NCBI RefSeq assembly: GCF_900115075.1
Contig: NZ_FOVG01000001.1
Location: 558,001 to 622,000 of the forward strand
Direction of reading: 5' to 3'
DNA: 64,000 nucleotides
Source of the DNA: Candidatus Pantoea varia
GTDB lineage: Bacteria > Pseudomonadota > Gammaproteobacteria > Enterobacterales > Enterobacteriaceae
Every line of letters starts with the position of its first letter. Within the stretch, counting starts at the first letter, position 1. A model generated the notes under the pieces. The model was not told the origin of the DNA, did no database searches, and was given only the letters and a program-made list of their open reading frames with translations. Positions 50,736 to 61,317 of this stretch are shown here, piece after piece. Position numbers and translations under genes: made by a program.

Positions 50736-51758
50736 ATGAAAAATATTGGCTTCTTATCCTTTGGTCACTGGACGCCTTCGTCACAGTCCGCCACCCGCTC
50801 AGCACAGGATGTATTACTGCAATCGATCGACTTAGCGGTCGCCGCCGAAGAGCTGGGCGCAGATGGCGCGTATTTCCGCGTCCACCATTTTGCCCGCCAG
50901 CTCAGCTCGCCGTTTCCGCTGCTGGCTGCCGTGGCAGCGCGCACCAAAACGATTGAGATCGGCACCGGTGTTATCGACATGCGCTACGAAAACCCGCTCT
51001 ATATGGTGGAAGACGCCAGTTCAGCCGATCTGATCTCCAACGGTCGTCTGCAACTGGGTCTGAGCCGCGGTTCACCGGAGCAGGTGATCGATGGCTGGCG
51101 CTATTTTGGCTTTGAACCGAAAGCGGGTGAAAGCGATGCGGATATGGGCCGTCGTCACACCGAAGAGTTTCTGGAAGTGCTGGGTGGCGAAGGCTTTGCC
51201 AAACCGAATCCACAGCCGATGTTCCCGAATCCGCCGGGTCTGCTGCGCCCTGAGCCGCTCTCTGAAGGCCTGCGTGACCGTATCTGGTGGGGCTCCGGCT
51301 CCAACGCCACCGCAGAATGGGCTGCAAAAATGGGCATGAATCTGCAAAGTTCAACCCTGAAGGATGATGAAACCGGCGAGCCGTTCCACATTCAGCAGGC
51401 GAAACAGATTCGCGCTTACCGCGAGGCCTGGAAAGCGGCGGGGCATCAGCATGCGCCACGCGTCTCCGTCAGTCGTAGCATCTTTGCGCTGGTGAATGAT
51501 ATGGACCGCGCCTACTTTGGCCGCAGCGGCAACGACCAGGATTCCGTCGGTTTCCTCGATGAGAAAACCCGTGCCATCTTTGGCCGTAGCTATGCCGCAG
51601 AGCCAGAGGCGTTGATCAAACAGCTGGCGCAGGATGAGGCGATTGCTGAAGCGGACACGCTGCTGCTCACCGTGCCTAATCAGCTCGGCGTCGCCTACAA
51701 CGCCCATGTGATCGAGGCGATTCTGAAGTATGTCGCCCCGGAACTCGGCTGGCGTTAA
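50736..51758 (+). CDS. LLM-class flavin-dependent monooxygenase
   Basis: A 340-residue luciferase-like TIM-barrel protein. The start IGFLSFGHWTP, then ADGAYFRVHHFARQLSSPFP, GTGVIDMRYENPLYMVEDAS and LQLGLSRGSPEQ are family blocks for binding FMN. Likely oxygenates a small organic compound with a separately supplied reduced flavin; no reductase gene is adjacent. CAGGAG precedes the ATG. Divergent from the desaturase operon. Confidence 0.85.
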   Translation: MKNIGFLSFGHWTPSSQSATRSAQDVLLQSIDLAVAAEELGADGAYFRVHHFARQLSSPFPLLAAVAARTKTIEIGTGVIDMRYENPLYMVEDASSADLISNGRLQLGLSRGSPEQVIDGWRYFGFEPKAGESDADMGRRHTEEFLEVLGGEGFAKPNPQPMFPNPPGLLRPEPLSEGLRDRIWWGSGSNATAEWAAKMGMNLQSSTLKDDETGEPFHIQQAKQIRAYREAWKAAGHQHAPRVSVSRSIFALVNDMDRAYFGRSGNDQDSVGFLDEKTRAIFGRSYAAEPEALIKQLAQDEAIAEADTLLLTVPNQLGVAYNAHVIEAILKYVAPELGWR

Positions 51759-52183
51759 GTAACATAGCGCCCTGGATAACAGGGCGTCAGTTGATTGCCC
51801 GGACGCGCAGAGGGTGTGCGTTCAGGGCAATATCCTCAGTAAACGCGCTTCATTCCCTCGTTTTCTTCTGCTTTATCCTCTCTGAATTTATCGTTGCCGC
51901 GCCATTTCTGGCCTGACGGGGCATTGCGCTTAATCCCTTTTCGACGCCCACGATTTGCTGGGTTAGTGACTTTTAATTTTTATGGTCACTTGCTTCGCCA
52001 GCAGATTCCGATGTCCATGCAGAATCTGCCTCCTCGCTGTCTTTGCCTGATTTCCCTTAATTCACGATTTATCCTCAGCTTTCATCAACGGATAGTTTCT
52101 TTTCGCAATGAGTGACTATTGACAGTATTGGTCACATGATATGAAAATGGCGACATTCTCCTGCTCACTGTTGAAGGTAATCT
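51759..52183 (+). other. Intergenic region with two hairpins before the RND operon
   Basis: CGCCCTG (51768-51774) pairs with CAGGGCG (51780-51786), and 51795-51806 pairs with 51829-51840 with one bulge and one wobble. Neither has a T-run, but together they probably end the monooxygenase transcript. I see no gene in the remaining AT-rich stretch. Confidence 0.55.
52112..52145 (+). promoter_or_regulatory. Candidate promoter and palindrome upstream of the RND operon
   Basis: A consensus TTGACA (52119-52124) lies inside a GTGAC...GTCAC inverted repeat (52112-52116 and 52131-52135). TATGAA (52140-52145) is a possible -10, with a short 15-base spacer. A regulator bound to the repeat would cover the -35 box. 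No regulator gene is adjacent. Confidence 0.5.
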
Positions 52184-53281
52184 ATGCTCAGGTCCATTCC
52201 TGCCACTCTGGTTGTTTGTCTGATGCCCCTGGTGCTGGTGGGCTGTCGGGACAACGCGTCCAAAGCGGATCCGCGCACCCAGCCGCCCCTGGTCAGGGTC
52301 ACGAAGGTCATCAGCGCCACGGAGGGCAGCCGTGCTTTCAGCGGTGTCGTGGTCGCCCGGGTTCAGAGTGAACTCGGTTTTCGGGTCTCGGGCAAAATCC
52401 TCGAAAGGCTGGTGGACAGCGGCCAGCGTGTGAAGCGTGGTCAGCCACTGATGCGGCTTGACCCGGTCGATCTGCGGCTGCAGGCACAGGCAGAGCAGCA
52501 GTCTGTTGCCGCCGCGCAGGCACGCGTCAGACAGACCAGCGCCGATCAGGCGCGTTACCGCACGCTGGTGGCAACCGGCGCAGTTTCCGTGTCGGCATAC
52601 GACCAGATTCGGGCCGCTGCAGCCACCGCCCAGGCTGAGCTGAAAGCAGCGCAGGCGCAGGCCAGCGTGGCCGGTAACGCCAGCGGGTATGCACTGTTAC
52701 TGGCCGATGACGACGGTGTGGTGATGGCAACGCTGGCGGAGCCGGGGCAGGTGGTGAGTGCGGGCGAGGCCGTCATCCGACTGGCCCGAGCCGGACAGCG
52801 TGAGGCGAGCGTTCAGTTGCCGGAGACGCTTCGTCCCGCAGTGGGCAGTGAGGCGCAGGCAACGCTCTATGGTGCAGGCGGTACGCCGGTTTCCGCCCGA
52901 CTGCGGCAACTGGCTGATGTGGCCGATCCGATGACGCGCACCTATGAGGCGAGATATGTGCTGGAGGGCGCACTGGCGAGCGCCCCGCTGGGTGCCACCG
53001 TCACGCTCTCGCTGACGAATAAACCGACGCAATCGCTGCTGCAGGTGCCGCTGGCTGCAGTTTACGATGCCGGTAAAGGACCTGGCGTCTGGGATATTAC
53101 CGGCCAGCCCGCCACCGTTGCCTGGCGGCCGGTCTCGGTGATCGCGATCAGTGACGAGGCGGCCACCGTGGCGGGTCAGCTTAATGCAGGCGATCGGATA
53201 GTGGCGCTGGGCGCACATCTGTTGAAGCAGGGGGAGCGCGTGCGACCCGATGACGCTGCGGTTGCAGGGAGCCAGCCATGA
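52184..53281 (+). CDS. RND efflux periplasmic adaptor, lipoprotein
   Basis: Membrane fusion protein of 365 residues. The signal peptide ends in a lipobox LVGC (Cys 21 region), so it is an inner-membrane-anchored lipoprotein. LGFRVSGKILERLVDSGQRVKRG is the first lipoyl half (quoted region lies at about residues 65-88), followed by an alpha hairpin rich in Ala and Gln, ADDDGVVMATLAEPGQVVS for the second lipoyl half, and a beta-barrel domain. It couples the downstream pump to an outer membrane channel, probably TolC, since none is encoded here. Confidence 0.9.
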   Translation: MLRSIPATLVVCLMPLVLVGCRDNASKADPRTQPPLVRVTKVISATEGSRAFSGVVVARVQSELGFRVSGKILERLVDSGQRVKRGQPLMRLDPVDLRLQAQAEQQSVAAAQARVRQTSADQARYRTLVATGAVSVSAYDQIRAAAATAQAELKAAQAQASVAGNASGYALLLADDDGVVMATLAEPGQVVSAGEAVIRLARAGQREASVQLPETLRPAVGSEAQATLYGAGGTPVSARLRQLADVADPMTRTYEARYVLEGALASAPLGATVTLSLTNKPTQSLLQVPLAAVYDAGKGPGVWDITGQPATVAWRPVSVIAISDEAATVAGQLNAGDRIVALGAHLLKQGERVRPDDAAVAGSQP

Positions 53282-56200
53282 GCCACGGACGCTTTAATCT
53301 GTCAGCACTGGCGGTGCGCGAACGCGCCATCACGCTGTTTCTGATCATCCTGATTACCGTGGCGGGCGTACTGTCATTTTTCGAACTGGGACGGGCAGAA
53401 GATCCGCCGTTCACCGTAAAACAGATGACAATTATCTCCGCGTGGCCGGGTGCGACGGCGCAGGAGATGCAGGATCAGGTGGCCGAACCGCTGGAGAAGC
53501 GGCTTCAGGAGCTGAGATGGTATGACCGCAGCGAAACCTATACGCGCCCCGGCCTGGCTTTCACCCTGCTCTCCCTGCAGGACAAAACGCCGCCCTCGCA
53601 GGTTCAGGAGGAGTTTTACCAGGCACGTAAGAAGCTGGGCGATGAGAGCAGCAACCTGCCCGCCGGGGTCATCGGGCCGATGATCAACGACGAGTTCTCT
53701 GACGTGACCTTTGCGCTGCTGGCGCTGAAGGCAAAAGGGGAACCGCAGCGCCTGCTGGTGCGTGAGGCGGAATCGCTGCGTCAGCGATTACTGCATCTGC
53801 CGGGTGTGAAAAAGGTCAATATTATCGGTGAGCAGAGTGAGCGCATCTATGTGTCGTTTTCACACGATCGGCTGGCGACGCTCGGCATCACTCCGCAGAC
53901 GATTTTTGCTGCGCTGAACGATCAGAATGTCCTGACGCCCGCGGGCTCGATTGATACCCGGGGACCGCAGGTTTTTATCCGGCTTGATGGCGCGTTCGAT
54001 AAGCTGGAAAAAATTCGTGAGACGCCGATTGTGGCGCAGGGCAGAAGCCTGAAGCTGGCGGACGTGGCCACGGTGACACGAGGATATGAAGATCCCGCCA
54101 CGTTTATGGTGCGTAATCAGGGCGAACCGGCGCTGCTGCTCGGTATCGTGATGCGTGATGGCTGGAACGGTCTGGAGCTAGGTAAGGCACTGGCCGCTGA
54201 AACGGCCGGTATTAACCAGGCGATGCCGCTGGGAATGTCGCTGACTCAGGTCACCGATCAGTCCGTCAATATCCGCTCAGCCGTTGATGAATTTATGGTT
54301 AAGTTCGTCGTGGCGTTGCTGGTGGTGATGGTGGTCTGCTTTGTCAGCATGGGCTGGCGTGTTGGGGTAGTCGTGGCGGCGGCCGTTCCACTCACCCTTG
54401 CGGTAGTGTTTGTGGTTATGGAGGCGTCCGGCAAAAACTTTGACCGCATCACCCTGGGATCCCTGATTCTGGCGCTGGGCCTGCTGGTGGATGACGCCAT
54501 TATCGCCATTGAGATGATGGTGGTGAAAATGGAGGAGGGCTACGATCGCATTAAGGCGTCGGCTTATGCCTGGAGTCATACGGCGGCACCGATGCTGGCG
54601 GGCACTCTGGTCACTGCCGTGGGGTTTATGCCCAATGGCTTTGCACAGTCCACGGCGGGTGAGTACACCAGCAATATGTTCTGGATAGTCGGCATCGCCC
54701 TGATCGCCTCCTGGATCGTGGCGGTGGTGTTCACCCCTTATCTCGGCGTAAAGCTGCTGCCTGCCATCAAAACGGTGGAAGGCGGTCACGCAGCCATCTA
54801 CAACACGCGTCACTACAATCGCTTTCGCCAGTTGCTGACTCGCGTGATTGCCCGTAAAGGCTGGGTGGCAGGCGTGGTGATTGCGCTGTTCATCATCGCT
54901 GTGCTCGGTATGGCGCTGGTAAAAAAACAGTTTTTCCCGACCTCAGACCGGCCGGAAGTGCTGGTTGAAGTTCAGCTCCCCTACGGCAGCGCCATTGAAC
55001 AGACCCGGGCGGCGGCTGAAAAGGTTGAAACCTGGCTTAAACAGCAGCGTGAGGCAAAAATCGTCACCGCTTATATCGGTCAGGGGCCACCGCGTTTTTA
55101 TCTGGCGATGGCCCCAGAACTGCCTGATCCAGCCTTTGCCAAGCTGGTGGTACTGACTGACAGTCAGGACGCGCGTGATGCCCTGAAAGCACAGCTACGC
55201 GCTGCAATCGCCAGCGGTCTGGTGCCTGAAGCGCAGGTTCGCGTGACACAGCTGGTGTTTGGGCCCTATTCACCTTATCCGGTGGCGTGGCGGGTGATGG
55301 GACCCGATCCGGCACGCCTGCGCGTGATTGCTAATCAGGTGGAAGCGGTACTGCGGGCCAGCCCGATGATGAGGACGGTGAACACCGACTGGGGCGCGCC
55401 CGTGCCGACACTGCATTTCTCGCTGGACCAGAACCGATTGCAGGCGGTGGGGCTGACCTCCACTGAGGTCGCCCGGCAGTTACAGTTTCTGCTGACGGGT
55501 GTGCCTGTCACCACCGTGCGGGAAGATATCCGCGCGGTCCAGGTCGTGGGGCGTGCCGCCGGAGAAATCCGGCTCGATCCGGCTAAAATTGCTGACTTCA
55601 CGCTGGCAGGTGCTGCGGGTCAGCGTATCCCGCTGTCGCAGATTGGTGAGGTGCAGGTGAAAATGGAAGATCCCCTGCTGAGGCGGCGCGACCGTACACC
55701 CACTATTACCGTCCGGAGTGATATCGCCGATTCCCTGCAGCCGCCGGATGTCTCCACGGCGCTGAATAAAACCCTGCAACCGATCATCACGACGCTGCCC
55801 GCGGGCTACCGCATCGAACTGGCCGGTTCGATAGAGGAGTCTGGTAAAGCGACACAGGCGATGGCACCGCTATTCCCCATCATGATAGCGATCACCCTGC
55901 TGATTATCATTCTGCAGGTGCGCTCTCTGTCGGCAATGGTAATGGTCTTTCTCACTGCTCCTCTCGGGCTGATTGGTGTTGTGCCGACGCTGCTGCTGTT
56001 CGGTCAGCCGTTTGGTATCAATGCACTGGTCGGGCTGATTGCCCTGTCGGGCATCCTGATGCGTAACACGCTGATCCTGATAGGGCAGATCCACCATAAC
56101 GAACAGGAGGGGCTGGCACCTTTTGCTGCGGTGGTAGAAGCAACCGTTCAGCGCGCCCGACCGGTGCTGCTGACGGCAATGGCGGCAATTCTGGCGTTTA

Positions 56201-56373
56201 TTCCCCTGACCCACTCGGTGTTCTGGGGAACGCTGGCTTACACCCTGATCGGCGGTACGCTGGGCGGTACCCTGATCACGCTGGTGTTCCTGCCGGCGAT
56301 GTATGCGATCTGGTTCCGCATTCGTCTGCCGGACAGCAAAACGGCAGTTGTGAAACCGGCGCCGTCGGAATAG
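53278..56373 (+). CDS. RND-family efflux permease
   Basis: Proton-driven inner-membrane pump of 1031 residues with 12 helices and two large periplasmic loops. The start has the helix-1 region ITLFLIILITVAG; ISAWPGATAQEMQDQV and PGVKKVNIIGEQ are porter-domain blocks. LALGLLVDDAIIAIE in helix 4 has the proton-relay Asp pair. It resembles TriC/MexF-distant relatives more than AcrB (for instance GRAEDPPFTVKQM near the N-terminus). ATGA overlap with the adaptor gene. Substrates are unknown. Confidence 0.92.
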   Translation: MSHGRFNLSALAVRERAITLFLIILITVAGVLSFFELGRAEDPPFTVKQMTIISAWPGATAQEMQDQVAEPLEKRLQELRWYDRSETYTRPGLAFTLLSLQDKTPPSQVQEEFYQARKKLGDESSNLPAGVIGPMINDEFSDVTFALLALKAKGEPQRLLVREAESLRQRLLHLPGVKKVNIIGEQSERIYVSFSHDRLATLGITPQTIFAALNDQNVLTPAGSIDTRGPQVFIRLDGAFDKLEKIRETPIVAQGRSLKLADVATVTRGYEDPATFMVRNQGEPALLLGIVMRDGWNGLELGKALAAETAGINQAMPLGMSLTQVTDQSVNIRSAVDEFMVKFVVALLVVMVVCFVSMGWRVGVVVAAAVPLTLAVVFVVMEASGKNFDRITLGSLILALGLLVDDAIIAIEMMVVKMEEGYDRIKASAYAWSHTAAPMLAGTLVTAVGFMPNGFAQSTAGEYTSNMFWIVGIALIASWIVAVVFTPYLGVKLLPAIKTVEGGHAAIYNTRHYNRFRQLLTRVIARKGWVAGVVIALFIIAVLGMALVKKQFFPTSDRPEVLVEVQLPYGSAIEQTRAAAEKVETWLKQQREAKIVTAYIGQGPPRFYLAMAPELPDPAFAKLVVLTDSQDARDALKAQLRAAIASGLVPEAQVRVTQLVFGPYSPYPVAWRVMGPDPARLRVIANQVEAVLRASPMMRTVNTDWGAPVPTLHFSLDQNRLQAVGLTSTEVARQLQFLLTGVPVTTVREDIRAVQVVGRAAGEIRLDPAKIADFTLAGAAGQRIPLSQIGEVQVKMEDPLLRRRDRTPTITVRSDIADSLQPPDVSTALNKTLQPIITTLPAGYRIELAGSIEESGKATQAMAPLFPIMIAITLLIIILQVRSLSAMVMVFLTAPLGLIGVVPTLLLFGQPFGINALVGLIALSGILMRNTLILIGQIHHNEQEGLAPFAAVVEATVQRARPVLLTAMAAILAFIPLTHSVFWGTLAYTLIGGTLGGTLITLVFLPAMYAIWFRIRLPDSKTAVVKPAPSE

Positions 56374-56382
56374 TCTCAGGGT

Positions 56383-56428
56383 GACGGTTGCCGCTTCGCT
56401 GCTTTTTTTAAGCACAGCGGCGGCCGTC
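56383..56428. repeat. Imperfect inverted repeat after the RND operon
   Basis: GACGG-TT-GCCGCT (56383-56395) pairs with AGCGGC-GG-CCGTC (56416-56428), with a TT/GG interior loop. A run of seven T lies in the loop, not after the stem, so it is not a standard terminator. Confidence 0.4.
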
Positions 56429-56464
56429 AATTCATTGTCTTAAGCTTTTGAAGAAGGTGTATAA

Positions 56465-58781
<2,317 letters not shown>

Positions 58782-58806
58782 TTGCTGTTGACGTTCTGAA
58801 ATCTGA

Positions 58807-58834
58807 AACCCGCTGATGCCAGCGGGTTTTTTTA
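58807..58834 (+). terminator. Terminator after katG
   Basis: ACCCGCTG and CAGCGGGT form the stem around ATGC, followed by a run of T, 25 bases after the katG stop. Confidence 0.9.
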
Positions 58835-58881
58835 TGGGTTTAAGCAGGGTTCTTCTGCTGATTAACGGTTCTGCATCACGT

Positions 58882-59904
58882 TTAAATTTCGGTCACAGCC
58901 AGTAACGTGATTCTTCGGGCAACATAATCAAGTACGACTTCCCGCTGTGATTCAGGCATATGACTTTCGGTATAGGTATCGATAATCAGCTGATGGTGAG
59001 TCACCACCTCGGAAAGCCATTTTCGTGCCAGAGCCGGGTTAATATCCATGCCCTGCGCAAGCAGGATAAAGTCTGCGCCCAGATATTCCCCATATCCTGA
59101 ATTCATTCCCGGCGTGTTTCCTGCATCATTTTCTTCCCGTTCAAGCAAGGGCAAAGCTAAATACTCACCAAATGCTGCAGGGTAGGGCACCACGCTGATA
59201 AAGTCATAAACCGGGGCCAGAAAGGGAGGATTCTTTTCAGGAAGGATAATCCCGATATTGCGCAGATGAAAATCATTGTTGCCCAGCACATACGCATAAA
59301 CGATGCGCAAAAAGAGGTCTCGCTTACTCTTTAAACTATTACTCACTCTGGTGTTCAGAAATTTAGCCGCTTTCTCGTAACTGATGGCTTTATTATTATC
59401 AATCCTGCCATATTTATCGCCGAGACCCATCGCGCCATCCAGCTGTTCCTGATGTAATCTCACTTTATCTGACTCTGAACGGTCATATCTTTTGATAACA
59501 AACGCCAGTTCATCTGGCCGATTTTCATCATGTCTGAATGCCATAAGCCCGAACGGGGGAACGTCAAATTTCAGACGCTGCATAACGCACATGGTGGCAT
59601 GCTCGTTTTCTGCAAGGTGTGGATATTCTTCCGGAGAGGGTTTCAGAATATAGGTGCCGTCATTGCTGACGACCACCAGCTCTCCTTTTTCCAGGCGAAG
59701 GGACAGCTTAGGCTGATAGCCTGAAATGCTCATCCCTTTCTGACGTTCGGGCAGTTCCTGAATAAACTGACTGCGCGTGAAAGGCAGGCTAAGAGCCACG
59801 TTAAGGCTACCCAGCAGATGCCGGATGCCTTTTGATGAGTAGCCGGTTTTCAACTCCGATTCTTTAAGCCGGTTCAACGTGATCAGGCAGCGCTCAGTAT
59901 TCAT
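58882..59904 (-). CDS. hipT: HipT-type kinase toxin of a tripartite HipBST system
   Basis: A 340-residue HipA-like kinase that lacks the N-terminal subdomain of HipA, as in HipT. The Gly-rich loop reads MSISGYQPKLS, with serines 59 and 61 forming the SIS autophosphorylation motif known in HipT. LKPSPEEYPHLAENEH binds ATP-side residues, LGNNDFHLRNIGI is the catalytic loop, and VYDFISV is the metal motif. HipT of E. coli O127 phosphorylates tryptophanyl-tRNA synthetase; the same target is likely but unproven. The ATG overlaps the hipS stop (ATGA). Confidence 0.88.
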   Translation of the reverse strand: MNTERCLITLNRLKESELKTGYSSKGIRHLLGSLNVALSLPFTRSQFIQELPERQKGMSISGYQPKLSLRLEKGELVVVSNDGTYILKPSPEEYPHLAENEHATMCVMQRLKFDVPPFGLMAFRHDENRPDELAFVIKRYDRSESDKVRLHQEQLDGAMGLGDKYGRIDNNKAISYEKAAKFLNTRVSNSLKSKRDLFLRIVYAYVLGNNDFHLRNIGIILPEKNPPFLAPVYDFISVVPYPAAFGEYLALPLLEREENDAGNTPGMNSGYGEYLGADFILLAQGMDINPALARKWLSEVVTHHQLIIDTYTESHMPESQREVVLDYVARRITLLAVTEI

Positions 59905-60212
59905 GATGTTATCTCTTTGAAGACGACGGCCCCAAGCATATCGTTACCATTTTTCATCAGTAAACCGAACAGATCGTTATCATCAATTTTTTGAATTTCA
60001 GAATAGCGCTTTCGCAGCCAGCCCTCTGGCGCTAAACCTTTAAAGAAGGGGTGCAGCTCTTCACTGAAATAGGGCTCTGCCCTTACCGGCATGCTGAGAG
60101 ATATCGCACAGCCAGCATAGGCTGGCAGGTAGCAGAAAGTATAACCACTTTGCTCTTCACTCAACGTTCCTGCTCGTTTGTTGTAAAGCCACACTTCTAT
60201 TTTTCGAGCCAT
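59901..60212 (-). CDS. hipS: HipS antitoxin (detached HipA N-terminal subdomain)
   Basis: A 103-residue protein matching the HipA N-subdomain 1: KIEVWLYNKRAGTLSE, YAGCAISLSMPV and LHPFFKGLAPEGWLRKRY. In full-length HipA this region is fused to the kinase. In HipBST it is a separate antitoxin that inhibits HipT, with a conserved Trp (here in PEGWL) entering the kinase. It overlaps hipB by 16 bases and hipT by 4. Confidence 0.87.
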   Translation of the reverse strand: MARKIEVWLYNKRAGTLSEEQSGYTFCYLPAYAGCAISLSMPVRAEPYFSEELHPFFKGLAPEGWLRKRYSEIQKIDDNDLFGLLMKNGNDMLGAVVFKEITS

Positions 60213-60541
60213 ACTTTTATACCCAGTTCTTTGAGCAAGGTATAAAGATTGATTGCCTTTGCAGAAGAAGGCCGACCAATCAGTCGTTTAAATGTTGAGA
60301 GTGATACACCGATCTGAATCGCCATCTCTTCATAGGTGATGTTTTGTCGTTTGAGTTCACTGACCAGTAGTTGTGGCAGCGTCTGAAAAGTCAGAGCATT
60401 CAACGCCGATCGGGTGTCCGGTTCGTCTGCTTTTAGTGCCCCTTTTGTGGCTTCTGCACTTAACGTTAATTCCGCTAATACCTCTCTCCGCTCGGACTCA
60501 GAAAGGCTTATCAGCGAATATTTAATCTCATTAAGGTTCAT
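60197..60541 (-). CDS. hipB: HipB DNA-binding component of HipBST
   Basis: A 114-residue protein with an extended N-terminal region and a helix-turn-helix near the C-terminus: NITYEEMAIQIGVSLSTFKRL followed by the INLYTLLKELGIKVWLEK strand (in two parts). It should bind the operon promoter and strengthen HipS action. AAAGG lies seven bases before ATG 60541; an in-frame ATG at 60568 would leave less leader. The first operator repeat overlaps its start codon. Confidence 0.84.
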   Translation of the reverse strand: MNLNEIKYSLISLSESERREVLAELTLSAEATKGALKADEPDTRSALNALTFQTLPQLLVSELKRQNITYEEMAIQIGVSLSTFKRLIGRPSSAKAINLYTLLKELGIKVWLEK

Positions 60542-60751
60542 TTTTGACCTTTTCTGCGTTTTCAGCACGTTTTTGATACGAATAGTTCGACTATAATGCG
60601 CAAAGTGTCATTTTTGAACCATTGATTGGTTTAATTCTGAGATTTTTACATCTGGAGGGTAAATTACGCTGATAAAGGGTCATTTATGACTCTTTAAGAG
60701 GCTATTGATGCTTTTGATGAAAGGATTAAGGGGTTAAGTGTCAGAAATGAC
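60537..60751. promoter_or_regulatory. Four repeated GTCA-N4-TGAC operators upstream of hipBST
   Basis: The sites are TTCA-TTTT-TGAC (60537-60548), GTCA-TTTT-TGAA (60607-60618), GTCA-TTTA-TGAC (60679-60690) and GTCA-GAAA-TGAC (60740-60751). Centres are 70, 72 and 61 bases apart. On the minus strand a TTCAAA -35 and TATAGT -10 with 17-base spacing overlap the second site. This fits autoregulation by HipB. Confidence 0.7.
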
Positions 60752-60863
60752 CCTTTCAGCGATGGCTGAATTGGATGTTTTAACATCAGTTAATAACGAA
60801 AGGACCGTTAATTTAGAGGGGCAAAAGCATTAATAAGACACAGGAATTTTATCAGAAGAAAAA

Positions 60864-60899
60864 AAGCAAAAAACCCGCTCAGATTTCCCTGAGCGGGCT
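60864..60899 (-). terminator. Terminator after tRNA-Asn
   Basis: CCCGCTCAG (60874-60882) pairs with CTGAGCGGG (60889-60897). On the minus strand it is followed by TTTTTTGCTTTTTTT. It lies directly after the tRNA 3' end. Confidence 0.92.
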
Positions 60900-60908
60900 T
60901 CTCGAATT

Positions 60909-60984
60909 TGGCTCCTCTGACTGGACTCGAACCAGTGACATACGGATTAACAGTCCGCCGTTCTACCGACTGAACTACAGAGGA
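60909..60984 (-). tRNA. tRNA-Asn (GTT)
   Basis: A 76-base cloverleaf including the encoded CCA. The acceptor stem is TCCTCTG/CAGAGGA, the anticodon loop CTGTTAA gives GTT, and the T arm is GGTTCGAGTCC. It appears identical to the E. coli asparagine tRNA as I recall it. Confidence 0.98.
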
Positions 60985-61317
60985 ATCGTTTGAACGGGGC
61001 GCATAGTAACGGCCACGCCGGGCCATGTCAAAGCTCTTTTTCATAAATCCGCGCGACTGTTGAAATTGTCGCCATAATGCTGTGTTAAGCCTGGAAAGCG
61101 CGGCCCGGAGGAATGATGAACGCGGCAAAAAGCTACACATAAAACTGAGGTATTTATGAGGTGTTCTGGTACGCCACAGCCCTTGTCAGAAAGCAGTGCG
61201 CGTGATTTAACCGGATAGTTTTTTATGTCCATCACAAAGTCCCGATTCTGGTTTTGTCAGCAACCAAAACGAAACGTAGATTCCATTTCAACCCTGAACA
61301 GAATCTCTGGAGTTGAA
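60985..61317. other. Intergenic region between tRNA-Asn and the Gfo/Idh gene
   Basis: About 330 bases containing the tRNA-Asn promoter on the minus strand and the leader of the next gene. I see no gene, no integrase remnant and no obvious repeat of the tRNA 3' end. Confidence 0.5.

Noticed and set aside
60909..61317. Possible integration site (att) duplication linked to tRNA-Asn and the hipBST genes
   Set aside because: I found no second copy of the tRNA 3' end and no integrase in the window, so an island cannot be claimed.
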